Source: Bacteroidota bacterium
GTDB lineage: Bacteria > Bacteroidota > Bacteroidia > Bacteroidales > UBA10428
NCBI GenBank assembly: GCA_024640925.1
Contig: JAHEEB010000140.1
Location: forward strand, 1 to 8,210
DNA length: 8,210 nt
Direction: 5' to 3'
Part shown: positions 1 through 7,476 of the stretch, piece by piece
Position numbering within the stretch: position 1 is the stretch's first letter
Layout of the letters: each line of letters begins with the position of its first letter
Made by a program: the position numbers and the translations under genes
Notes under the pieces: model-generated
The model's database searches: none
Told to the model about the DNA's origin: nothing
The model's input: the letters and a program-made list of their open reading frames with translations, nothing else

Positions 1-881
1 CTGTGCTTTTGCACGAAAGTGTCGACGGACTGAATGTTAAGCCTGATGGCACCTATGTCGATGCAACCTTTGGCGGTGGAGGTCATTCGCGCGAAATACT
101 CAGCCGCCTGCAAAATGGAAAACTGGTAGCTTTTGACCAGGATGCTGATGTCCTCGATTACTTACCGACTGATGAACGATTCTTGTTTGCTCAGCAGAAT
201 TTCCGATTTCTTCGAAATTTTCTGAAATACTATAAAATTTCTGAGATCGATGGGCTTCTTGCTGATTTAGGCGTTTCGTCACACCACCTGGATGCTGCAA
301 ATCGCGGATTTTCTTTCCGGCATAATTCGGTAATCGACATGCGAATGAACCAGAATTCGGAGTTTTCGGCAATTGAACTGCTCAATACATATTCTGAAGA
401 ACAACTGCAAACAATCTTTTGGCAATACGGAGAGCTGAATAATTCACGAAGACTGGCAAAGCAAATTGTTAGCTACAGAATGAGCAGTAGTATTGGCAGC
501 ACACGCGATTTAATCGAGGCAATATCTGGCTGCATGCCGCGTCAAAGCGAAAATCAATTCCTCGCTAAGTTGTACCAGGCAATTCGCATTGAGGTGAATC
601 ATGAAATCGATTACCTGAAGGAACTACTGGAACAAACACTGGAGTTCTTAAAGCCAGGTGGGCGACTTGTAGTAATCAGCTACCATTCTATTGAGGATAG
701 AACTGTAAAAAACTTTATGCGATCAGGTTCTTTCGAAGAAGAAAAGCCTTTTAGCTTATATGGGAACGAACAAAAAATTTTTCGCCTGGTAAACAAAAAA
801 GTAATTATTCCGGGAGAAAAAGAATTGGCAGTTAATAATCGCGCCAGGAGCGCTAAACTACGAATAGCAGAAAAAACATAA
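1..881 (+). CDS. rsmH: 16S rRNA (cytosine(1402)-N(4))-methyltransferase RsmH, 5'-truncated
   Basis: S-adenosylmethionine-dependent enzyme (also called MraW) that N4-methylates C1402 of 16S rRNA in the decoding centre of the small subunit; it acts in the cytoplasm. Counting from the valine codon at base 3, the SAM-binding loop is DATFGGGGHS (20-29), followed by the acidic FDQD (44-47), ADLGVSSHHLD (87-97), RGFSF (101-105) with DMRM (112-115), QAIRIEVN (192-199), SYHSIEDR (226-233) and the closing NNRARSAKLR. These are the family's conserved blocks in the usual order. The GTG at base 3 is unlikely to be the true start: the family normally begins with a few residues leading into PVLL, and bases 1-2 (CT) fit the end of a proline codon. 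Probably only about 5-8 residues lie outside the window. The stop is two bases before the ftsL-like start. One oddity is HNSVIDMRM where relatives usually have a form like DGPLDMRM. Identity is very secure. Confidence 0.96.
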   Translation, partial: VLLHESVDGLNVKPDGTYVDATFGGGGHSREILSRLQNGKLVAFDQDADVLDYLPTDERFLFAQQNFRFLRNFLKYYKISEIDGLLADLGVSSHHLDAANRGFSFRHNSVIDMRMNQNSEFSAIELLNTYSEEQLQTIFWQYGELNNSRRLAKQIVSYRMSSSIGSTRDLIEAISGCMPRQSENQFLAKLYQAIRIEVNHEIDYLKELLEQTLEFLKPGGRLVVISYHSIEDRTVKNFMRSGSFEEEKPFSLYGNEQKIFRLVNKKVIIPGEKELAVNNRARSAKLRIAEKT

Positions 882-883
882 AT

Positions 884-1264
884 ATGCTGGGAACTGGAAA
901 AGATAATGTTGAATTTGTCGATTCGAAAGTAGAGAGGGATGAAATCAAAGGTCCTTCCCTGAAGTCGTTTATTAATGGCAGCATTATAACCGGGAAACTA
1001 ATTGCCCGCAATATTACATACATACTGTTTCTGGTATTTCTGGCCATTATATATATAGCTAACAGATACCATGCAGAGCGTATGGTGCGCCAGATTATTA
1101 CTGCACGAGAAGAACTGAAAGATTTGAGAGCAGAGCAGATTACTACTGCTTCGGTTTTAATGAATTATAGTAAACCTTCTACAATTGAGGATATGGTTGA
1201 ACAAAGGGGTTTGGGGATTAAACAACCCATAAAACCTCCATTTAAAATAGTACTGGATAAATAA
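884..1264 (+). CDS. ftsL: FtsL-like single-pass cell division protein
   Basis: Small (126 residue) bitopic membrane protein in the ftsL position between rsmH and the division PBP. Visible layout: a charged cytoplasmic N-terminus of about 40 residues, one transmembrane helix at about 44-60 (rich in I, L, V, F), then a charged helical stretch at about 61-90 (YHAERMVRQI, AREELKDLRAEQ) that looks like a short coiled coil, and a tail ending in KPPFKIVLDK. FtsL in other bacteria pairs with FtsB through this juxtamembrane coiled coil and helps activate FtsW-FtsI. That role is inferred here from topology and gene position, because FtsL sequences are too divergent to recognise by motif. The architecture matches the FtsL-like proteins annotated in Bacteroidota dcw clusters, which carry a long N-terminal extension. 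The ATG at 884 is two bases after the rsmH stop and two bases separate its own stop from the next gene, consistent with translational coupling. Confidence 0.85.
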   Translation: MLGTGKDNVEFVDSKVERDEIKGPSLKSFINGSIITGKLIARNITYILFLVFLAIIYIANRYHAERMVRQIITAREELKDLRAEQITTASVLMNYSKPSTIEDMVEQRGLGIKQPIKPPFKIVLDK

Positions 1265-1266
1265 GA

Positions 1267-3390
1267 ATGTCGATAAAGAAAGACATATTATGGCGTATTG
1301 GCCTGGTTTACATAACCGTATTCCTTTTTGCCCTGGTTATCACTTCTAAGGTGATGTACTTACAATTCATTAAAGGTGAGGAATGGAAACAAAAATCGGA
1401 GGAGGAAAGGGTTAAAAACTTTAAAATACCGGCTCACAGAGGTGATATTTATGCCTGCGATCTCAGGCTGTTGTCAAGTTCTGTGCCTTACTACGAAGTA
1501 AGAATGGATATGAAAGCAGATGGGGTAACAGACAAAGTATTTTATAAAAATATCGACTCACTTTCATATTGTTTGGCAACTCTTTTCTGGGATAAATCGA
1601 AGGATGAATATAAGAGAGCTCTGATAAATGCCCGCAAGAGGGGAGACAGGTACTATGCTGTAAAAACCGATGTAAATTATCTTCAGCTTAAGAAACTGAA
1701 GAAATTCCCGATTTTCCGGCTGGGTCGGTACAAGGGAGGAGTTGTATTTGCTGAAAGGAGTAAACGTGTCAACCCACACGAAAACCTGGCAACCCGAACT
1801 ATTGGTTACCTGTCACAAGGTCAAAGTGGAAATATTGTTGGAATAGAAGGTGCCTACGATTCCTATTTGGCTGGTACCGAAGGTCTTCTGCGTAAACAGA
1901 AACTTTCGGGAAGCGACTGGATGCCAATTGACGATGATGCAAATGTGGATCCGAAAGACGGAAGTAGTGTTGTTACTACTATCGATGTCGATTTACAGGA
2001 TGTTGCTCATCGGGCTTTGTTAAAACAGTTACAGTTACACCAGGCACAGTATGGTACTGTTGTGCTTATGGAGGTTGCATCGGGCGATGTAAAAGCTATC
2101 GTAAATCTCAAAGAATATAGTGGTACATACCGCGAAGTTTATAATTATGCCATAGGTGCGAGTTTAGAGCCGGGATCGACCTTTAAAGTGCCGGCTATCA
2201 TGGCTGCACTGGAAGATGGTTATGTTGATCTTGATGATACTGTTGATACCAAAAATGGAACATTCAAATATTACGATATTACCATAACTGACGAGAGCGC
2301 TGAACATGGCGGATATGGCAGAATTTCTGTTCAGCAGGTTATTGAAAAATCGTCGAATGTAGGGATGGCAAAAATTATTACTGAAGCTTATAAGGGTAAT
2401 CCTCGCCAGTTTGTAGATCATTTGATAAACATGGGACTGAACAAAGAACTTGGACTCGGGATAAAAGGTGAAGGCAAACCCATGCTGAATTATCCGGGAG
2501 AAAAATATTGGTCAGGTGTATCACTTGGACAGATGTCATACGGATACGAGGTCAAGATGACACCATTGCAGATTTTAACCTTCTACAACGCTATTGCCAA
2601 TGAGGGAAAAATGGTAAAACCACGATTTGTGAAGGAAATAAGGTTTCACGGGAAAACTGAGCTTACTTTTCCAACTCAGGTAATTAAGTCATCGATTTGT
2701 TCACGCTCAACTCTTGGCAAAGTAAACAAAATGCTCGAAGGTGTTGTAACTGAAGGTACTGCTGTTAACCTGAAGGCTTCGAATTTTAAAATTGCCGGAA
2801 AAACAGGTACTACACAGATATTTAATGAAAAATACGGGTATAAGGGTAAAATGAGTTATCAGGCTTCGTTTGTTGGGTATTTCCCCGCAGAGAACCCGAA
2901 ATACTCCTGCATTGTTGTTATCAATTCACCATCGAAAGATGTGTATTACGGAAACCAGGTGGCTGGTCCGGTATTCCTCGAAATTGCCAACAAAGTATAC
3001 TCCACCAGTCTTTCTTTACAGGAAGCCATTAATGATAAAGGTAGCAAAATGGTCGAAATACCTTTTTCGAAAAACGGGTATTCAAAGGAAACCATCACAG
3101 CACTGGAAAAGCTAAATATTAAAACCGTAGTCGATAAGAACCTGGGAGATTGGGTATATACTCAAAAAGAAGACAACTGTATAAAGCTGGGAACGAAAAG
3201 AAATATTGAAAACCTTATGCCCGATGTAGTTTCTATGGGTTTGAAAGATGCTCTTTATTTATTGGAAAATAAGGGACTTATAGTAGAAGTAGTGGGCCGG
3301 GGTAGTATTAAGAAACAATCTATAATTCCTGGAACTAGAATAAATAAAGGCCAGAAAGTAGTATTAGAACTGAGTTTTACAGAAGGATAA
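1267..3390 (+). CDS. ftsI: Division-specific transpeptidase (PBP3/FtsI type) with C-terminal PASTA domain
   Basis: Class B penicillin-binding protein that cross-links septal peptidoglycan as partner of FtsW. Domains in order: short cytoplasmic N-terminus, membrane anchor at about 11-29, dimerisation/pedestal region starting at the RGDIYA motif (58-63, followed by LLSSSVPYYEVRMD), then the transpeptidase domain at about 262-578. All three active-site motifs are present: STFK (304-307, nucleophile Ser304), SSN (362-364) and KTGT (512-515). The C-terminus adds a PASTA domain at about 651-705 (MPDVVSMGLKDALYLL, then IIPGTRINKGQKV), preceded at about 596-648 by a weaker PASTA-like unit. Length 707 residues, longer than proteobacterial FtsI (about 590) because of this tail. 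Position between ftsL and murE supports the division role over an elongation PBP2 or a sporulation protein. The stop overlaps the murE start by one base. Confidence 0.94.
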   Translation: MSIKKDILWRIGLVYITVFLFALVITSKVMYLQFIKGEEWKQKSEEERVKNFKIPAHRGDIYACDLRLLSSSVPYYEVRMDMKADGVTDKVFYKNIDSLSYCLATLFWDKSKDEYKRALINARKRGDRYYAVKTDVNYLQLKKLKKFPIFRLGRYKGGVVFAERSKRVNPHENLATRTIGYLSQGQSGNIVGIEGAYDSYLAGTEGLLRKQKLSGSDWMPIDDDANVDPKDGSSVVTTIDVDLQDVAHRALLKQLQLHQAQYGTVVLMEVASGDVKAIVNLKEYSGTYREVYNYAIGASLEPGSTFKVPAIMAALEDGYVDLDDTVDTKNGTFKYYDITITDESAEHGGYGRISVQQVIEKSSNVGMAKIITEAYKGNPRQFVDHLINMGLNKELGLGIKGEGKPMLNYPGEKYWSGVSLGQMSYGYEVKMTPLQILTFYNAIANEGKMVKPRFVKEIRFHGKTELTFPTQVIKSSICSRSTLGKVNKMLEGVVTEGTAVNLKASNFKIAGKTGTTQIFNEKYGYKGKMSYQASFVGYFPAENPKYSCIVVINSPSKDVYYGNQVAGPVFLEIANKVYSTSLSLQEAINDKGSKMVEIPFSKNGYSKETITALEKLNIKTVVDKNLGDWVYTQKEDNCIKLGTKRNIENLMPDVVSMGLKDALYLLENKGLIVEVVGRGSIKKQSIIPGTRINKGQKVVLELSFTEG

Positions 3391-3392
3391 TG
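3388..3392 (+). promoter_or_regulatory. TAATG stop-start overlap coupling ftsI to murE
   Basis: The ftsI stop codon TAA (3388-3390) shares its last A with the murE ATG (3390-3392). A purine-rich AGAAGGA lies immediately before (3381-3387), but only two bases separate it from the ATG, which is too close for a normal Shine-Dalgarno site. Terminating ribosomes re-initiating on murE is therefore the likelier mode of expression. The overlap is seen directly; coupling is inferred. Confidence 0.7.
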
Positions 3393-4856
3393 AAACAATT
3401 ACGACAAATAGTAACAGAACCAGGTTGCCAGATAATTGGTGACGAATCAGTTCAAATTGAAAGACTGATTTTTGATTCTCGTCTTGCCCGGAAGGGAGAC
3501 TTATTTGCTGCATTGAAAGGTACTGCAAATGATGGACATGAGTACATCCAGCAGGTAATTGACAAGGGTGTAAAATGTATCTTATGTGAAGATATTCCGA
3601 CACCTGTACCAGCTGATGTAACTTTCATTAAATCTCCAGATACGCATTATTCCCTTGGCATAATAGCTTCGAACTTTTATGATAATCCTTCGAAGCAATT
3701 CAAATTGGTAGGAGTTACCGGCACAAATGGAAAAACCTCCATTGCAACGTTGTTGCACCGCCTGTTCACAAAGCTTGGCTATAAATGCGGACTTTTATCG
3801 ACTGTAAGAAACCTGATTGGAGAAAATGAAGTGGAAGCAACACACACAACTCCCGATTCAATCACTCTTAACAGGCTTATGGCAGAAATGGTTACCGAGG
3901 GTTGCAATTATGTGTTCATGGAAGTAAGTTCACATTCAATTGACCAGAAAAGAATTGCCGGCCTTGAGTTCGATGGTGGAATTTTTACCAATATTACCCA
4001 CGATCACCTCGATTATCATGTAACATTTGATAATTATATTAAAGCAAAGAAAGGATTTTTTGATTCGCTCAGCAAAGATGCATTTGCCTTAGTTAACCTC
4101 GATGATAAAAGGGGTATGATTATGGTGCAAAATACGAAAGCTTTAATAAAGACTTTCTCTCTGCAAAAAATAGCTGATTTTAAAGGTAAGGTAATAGAAA
4201 GTCACTTCGAAGGCACGCAAATGCTTATTAATAATAAGGAAGTTTGGACTCGTCTGATTGGTTCATTCAATGCAAGCAATTTGCTGGCAGTATATGGAGC
4301 GGCATGTCTGCTATATTCCAACGAAGCTGATATACTGATTCATATCAGCTCGCTTGAGACAGTAACCGGTCGTTTTGAATATGTTAATTCGCCCAATGGA
4401 ATAACTGCAATTGTTGATTATGCGCATACACCCGATGCTGTAAAAAATGTGATTGATACGATAAACCAGATTCGGCCAGACGACAGTAAACTTATTACGG
4501 TGGTTGGCGCTGGTGGAAACCGGGATAAGACAAAACGACCCGAGATGGCCAGGCTGGCTGTATTAGGAAGCGATAGGGTAATATTAACATCTGACAATCC
4601 GCGCAATGAAGAGCCTCAGTCCATTATCGATGATATGCTGAAGGGTGTTGAAGGAATATACTCTTCAAAAGTACTCTCAATAGTAGATCGCCGCGAAGCT
4701 ATTAGAACAGCCTGCATGCTTGCCGACAAAGGTGATATCATACTAATTGCAGGAAAAGGCCATGAAACTTATCAGGATGTAAAAGGTGTGAAGTCGCACT
4801 TCAGTGATAAGGAAGTAGTTGCCGAATTTTTTATGTTGGATCAATTTAAACAATAG
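3390..4856 (+). CDS. murE: UDP-MurNAc-L-Ala-D-Glu:meso-diaminopimelate ligase MurE
   Basis: Cytoplasmic ATP-dependent amino acid ligase that adds the third residue of the stem peptide. The N-terminal UDP-MurNAc-binding domain (about 1-105) shows FDSR (28-31) followed by KGDLFAAL. The central ATPase domain has the P-loop TGTNGKTS (110-117, Lys115), the substrate motif HTTPDS (152-157), EVSSHS, and [12 protein letters not shown]. Lys220 within YIKAKKGFF sits where the family has its carbamylated, magnesium-binding lysine. The C-terminal domain contains [29 protein letters not shown] (402-407) and GKGHETYQ (455-462). DNPR is the signature of enzymes specific for meso-diaminopimelate rather than lysine, so this organism should make mDAP-type peptidoglycan, as known for Bacteroidota. 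Length 488 residues is normal. The start is fixed by the overlap with ftsI and by the family-like N-terminus. No murF follows; the next gene is mraY two bases downstream. Confidence 0.97.
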   Translation: MKQLRQIVTEPGCQIIGDESVQIERLIFDSRLARKGDLFAALKGTANDGHEYIQQVIDKGVKCILCEDIPTPVPADVTFIKSPDTHYSLGIIASNFYDNPSKQFKLVGVTGTNGKTSIATLLHRLFTKLGYKCGLLSTVRNLIGENEVEATHTTPDSITLNRLMAEMVTEGCNYVFMEVSSHSIDQKRIAGLEFDGGIFTNITHDHLDYHVTFDNYIKAKKGFFDSLSKDAFALVNLDDKRGMIMVQNTKALIKTFSLQKIADFKGKVIESHFEGTQMLINNKEVWTRLIGSFNASNLLAVYGAACLLYSNEADILIHISSLETVTGRFEYVNSPNGITAIVDYAHTPDAVKNVIDTINQIRPDDSKLITVVGAGGNRDKTKRPEMARLAVLGSDRVILTSDNPRNEEPQSIIDDMLKGVEGIYSSKVLSIVDRREAIRTACMLADKGDIILIAGKGHETYQDVKGVKSHFSDKEVVAEFFMLDQFKQ

Positions 4857-4858
4857 AT

Positions 4859-6106
4859 ATGTTGTATTATTTGTTTGATTATCTGAATCAGTTTGATTTT
4901 CCGGGAGCCGGAATGTTTCATTACATATCATTTCGCTCTTCCCTCGCAGTAATTATTTCACTGTCTATCTCACTTCTTTTTGGAAAGAAAATTATATTAT
5001 ACCTCCAAAAGCAGCAGATTGGCGAAACAGTGCGTGAACTCGGACTTGAAGGTCAGATGCAGAAAAAGGGAACACCTACAATGGGAGGTGTTGTTATCCT
5101 TTCTGCAACTCTGCTTCCGGTTCTTCTTCTATGTAATTTGACGAACATTTATGTTATTCTCATGATTCTCACAACCATATGGCTTGGTTTTGTGGGCTTT
5201 CTCGACGATTATATCAAAGTTTTCAAAAAGAATAAGGAAGGATTACTTCCTAAATTTAAAATGCTTGGTCAGATTATTCTGGGGTGTATTGTTGCACTTA
5301 CTATGTATTTCAGCGATCAGGTAGTTGTTCGGGAGAAGGTATTAAATGCTGAGGGGATGCCTATTGTTCAGACAGTGCGCGATGAACAAGGCAAAACAAA
5401 AGAAATATATCTGACAAAGGATGTAAAATCGACTAAGGTTAATGTTCCCTTTTTCAAAAACAACGAATTTGATTATGCCCGGTTGATTGGATTTATGGGA
5501 GAAGGAAGCCGGAAATATACCTGGATTGTCTTTTCTCTTATAGTAATTTTAGTTGTAACTGCTATATCAAATGGAGCCAATATTACTGACGGACTTGATG
5601 GCTTGGCGGCAGGAAATTCAGCAATTATTGGAATAACATTGGGTATTCTCGCTTATGTATCGGGCAATACCATTATTGCTGATTACTTAAACATTATGTA
5701 TATACCTGATACAGGGGAGCTTGTGGTGTTTATCAGTGCTTTTATTGGCGCAGTTGTTGGGTTTTTGTGGTATAATTCATACCCTGCCCAGGTATTTATG
5801 GGCGATACAGGAAGCCTTGCGATTGGTGGAATCATTGCAGTTTTTGCTATACTCATCCGCAAGGAATTGTTAATACCGATATTATGTGGGGTCTTTATTG
5901 TCGAAAACATATCTGTTGTAATGCAGGTTAGCTGGTTCAAACACACAAAACGTAAATATGGCGAAGGTCGCAGGATTTTTCTTATGGCCCCGCTACATCA
6001 TCATTATCAGAAAAAAGGATATCCCGAACCTAAAATAGTAACCAGGTTTTGGATTGTAGGAATATTACTGGCTGTGATAACTTTTGTAACACTAAAAATA
6101 AGGTAG
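4859..6106 (+). CDS. mraY: Phospho-N-acetylmuramoyl-pentapeptide transferase MraY (lipid I synthase)
   Basis: Polytopic inner-membrane enzyme that transfers phospho-MurNAc-pentapeptide from UDP to undecaprenyl phosphate, giving lipid I. Diagnostic motifs: KKGTPTMGG after the first membrane helix, FLDDYIKV with Asp116-Asp117, [12 protein letters not shown] (241-252, containing Asp244 and Asp247), [12 protein letters not shown] with Asp316, and [15 protein letters not shown] with the histidine triad 380-382. Repeated hydrophobic segments fit the family's ten-helix topology. At 415 residues it is clearly longer than E. coli MraY (360). Most of the difference is a hydrophilic stretch around residues 155-218 before and after VNVPFFK, a feature I associate with Bacteroidota MraY. 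The ATG at 4859 is preferred over the internal Met at residue 19 because the sequence between them ([14 protein letters not shown]) resembles the usual N-terminus of this lineage. It lies two bases after murE and three before murD. Confidence 0.97.
   Translation: MLYYLFDYLNQFDFPGAGMFHYISFRSSLAVIISLSISLLFGKKIILYLQKQQIGETVRELGLEGQMQKKGTPTMGGVVILSATLLPVLLLCNLTNIYVILMILTTIWLGFVGFLDDYIKVFKKNKEGLLPKFKMLGQIILGCIVALTMYFSDQVVVREKVLNAEGMPIVQTVRDEQGKTKEIYLTKDVKSTKVNVPFFKNNEFDYARLIGFMGEGSRKYTWIVFSLIVILVVTAISNGANITDGLDGLAAGNSAIIGITLGILAYVSGNTIIADYLNIMYIPDTGELVVFISAFIGAVVGFLWYNSYPAQVFMGDTGSLAIGGIIAVFAILIRKELLIPILCGVFIVENISVVMQVSWFKHTKRKYGEGRRIFLMAPLHHHYQKKGYPEPKIVTRFWIVGILLAVITFVTLKIR
6100..6103 (+). promoter_or_regulatory. 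Possible weak ribosome binding site for murD
   Basis: AAGG lies inside the last codons of mraY, six bases before the murD ATG at 6110, which is a plausible Shine-Dalgarno spacing. It is a short match that could occur by chance, and the other starts in the window have no comparable well-spaced motif, so this is a weak call. Confidence 0.3.
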
Positions 6107-6109
6107 TCT

Positions 6110-7447
6110 ATGGAGAAACGAATTGTCATCCTCGGAGCTGGAGAAAGTGGCACTGGTGCTGCTGTACTGGCGAAAACGAAAGGTTTCGATGTTTTTGTAA
6201 CCGACATCGGAAAAATCAAACCCCATTATAAAGAAATTCTTTTTAACTACGAAATCGAATACGAGGAAGAACAGCATACCGAAAGGTATATCCTCAATGC
6301 CGACGAAATAATTAAAAGTCCGGGCATCTCAGATAAGAATGAGCTTGTGCAGTTGATTATGAAGAAAAAGATACCTGTAATTTCAGAAATTGAATTTGCT
6401 GGCAGGTACACAACAGCAAAAAAGATTTGCATCACAGGTAGCAACGGAAAAACAACTACAGTATCATTATTGCACCATATGCTTAGAAGAGCTGGATTAA
6501 ACTGCGGTATGGCTGGCAATGTGGGAAAAAGTTTTGCCATGCAGGTAGCTACAAAAGCATATGAATACTATGTGATAGAACTTAGCAGTTTCCAGCTAGA
6601 TGGTATGTATCAGTTCAAACCTGATATTTCCATTTTGTTGAACATCACGCCCGATCATCTTGACAGGTATAATAACAATATGCAGAATTATGCCGATTCG
6701 AAAATGCGTATTACTCAGAATTTATCGGAGGACGACTACTTTATTTATTGTTCCGATGATGAGATTACCATTACAGAATTGGAAAAAATTGTGTTACGTG
6801 CCAAACAGCTCGAATTTAGCCAGACAAAGAAAGTTAAAGAAGGCGCCTATGTTGAAAACGAACAAATGATTGTTAAAGTTAACGAGGATGAGATGTCCGT
6901 GCCACTTTCTGAACTTTCGCTGAAGGGAAAACATAATACATATAATTCTATGGCGGCCAGTATTGCTTCCCGGATTCTCGAGATTAAAAAGGAAGTTATT
7001 CGCGAATGTTTGCAAGATTTTGCTGGCGTTGAACACAGACTGGAACGTTTTATTAAAGTTCATGGAATTGAGTTTATCAATGACTCGAAAGCTACAAATG
7101 TGAACTCAACCTGGTATGCTCTTGAATGTATGACTACCCCAACAATATGGATTGTGGGTGGAGTGGACAAAGGCAACGACTATTCGACTCTCACCGATCT
7201 GGTTAAAGAAAAGGTTAAAGCCATTGTTTGCCTTGGAGTCGAAAACGAAAAAATTCATAATGCCTTCAAAGGGGTTATTGAAAACATAGTCGATGCTTCG
7301 TCGATGAAGGAAGCAGTTAATAAGGCATATAAAATGGGCGAAAAAGACGACACCGTTCTTTTGTCACCATGCTGTGCAAGCTTCGACTTGTTTAAAAATT
7401 ACGAAGATAGAGGTTCTCAATTTAAAGAATGCGTAAGGGAACTATAA
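6110..7447 (+). CDS. murD: UDP-N-acetylmuramoyl-L-alanine:D-glutamate ligase MurD
   Basis: Cytoplasmic ATP-dependent ligase that adds D-glutamate to UDP-MurNAc-L-alanine, the step just before MurE. The N-terminal Rossmann-like UDP-binding domain opens with VILGAGESGTGAA (glycines 9, 11, 14) and includes KSPGI. The ATPase domain has TGSNGKTTT (109-117, Lys114), AGNVGKS and ELSSFQLD, then NITPDHLDRY and YADSKMRI, where Lys198 is the expected carbamylated lysine and falls at the same number as in E. coli MurD. The C-terminal domain shows GVEHRLE, NDSKATN (324-330), GGVDKGNDY and SPCCASFDLFKNYEDRG (from Ser419). Length 445 residues is typical. The glycine-rich N-terminus directly after the ATG supports the chosen start. 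The motif SPCCASFD has a second cysteine where most relatives have alanine, which is probably neutral. It is separated from mraY by three bases, while ftsW follows after a 29-base gap. Confidence 0.97.
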   Translation: MEKRIVILGAGESGTGAAVLAKTKGFDVFVTDIGKIKPHYKEILFNYEIEYEEEQHTERYILNADEIIKSPGISDKNELVQLIMKKKIPVISEIEFAGRYTTAKKICITGSNGKTTTVSLLHHMLRRAGLNCGMAGNVGKSFAMQVATKAYEYYVIELSSFQLDGMYQFKPDISILLNITPDHLDRYNNNMQNYADSKMRITQNLSEDDYFIYCSDDEITITELEKIVLRAKQLEFSQTKKVKEGAYVENEQMIVKVNEDEMSVPLSELSLKGKHNTYNSMAASIASRILEIKKEVIRECLQDFAGVEHRLERFIKVHGIEFINDSKATNVNSTWYALECMTTPTIWIVGGVDKGNDYSTLTDLVKEKVKAIVCLGVENEKIHNAFKGVIENIVDASSMKEAVNKAYKMGEKDDTVLLSPCCASFDLFKNYEDRGSQFKECVREL

Positions 7448-7476
7448 TTCTACACCATTAATTGTATAATATTAAA
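7448..7476 (+). other. 29-base A/T-rich gap between murD and ftsW
   Basis: This is the only intergenic space longer than three bases. It is strongly A/T-rich and ends in ATTAAA directly before the ftsW ATG, as is common upstream of starts in Bacteroidota, which rely little on Shine-Dalgarno pairing. It contains TATAAT (7464-7469), but there is no room for a matching -35 after the murD stop and no Bacteroidota-style TAnnTTTG -7 box. There is no G/C-rich hairpin followed by a T run, so I do not call a promoter or terminator; read-through into ftsW is expected. Confidence 0.6.

Noticed and set aside
3..5. GTG at the left edge as the true start of rsmH
   Set aside because: The protein family normally begins several residues earlier, and bases 1-2 fit the end of a proline codon continuing upstream, so this GTG is best read as an internal valine.
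2164..2421. Open frame of 85 codons on the minus strand within ftsI
   Set aside because: It is antisense to the transpeptidase active-site region, with no recognisable domain and no sign of its own expression.
5683..5946. Open frame of 87 codons on the minus strand within mraY
   Set aside because: It is the antisense shadow of a conserved membrane protein gene; there is no supporting motif.
6247..6540. Open frame of 97 codons on the minus strand within murD
   Set aside because: It lies wholly antisense to a clearly coding gene with intact motifs and resembles no family I recognise. Its hydrophobic composition is what the complement of charged codons gives.
7464..7469. TATAAT in the murD-ftsW gap as a promoter -10 box
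   Set aside because: The match is in a generally A/T-rich gap with no supporting -35, and Bacteroidota primary promoters use a different -7 consensus.
7453..7476. Small A/T inverted repeat (TTAAT and ATTAA) in the murD-ftsW gap as a terminator
   Set aside because: The stem has only A-T pairs and no following T run, so it would not form a stable intrinsic terminator.
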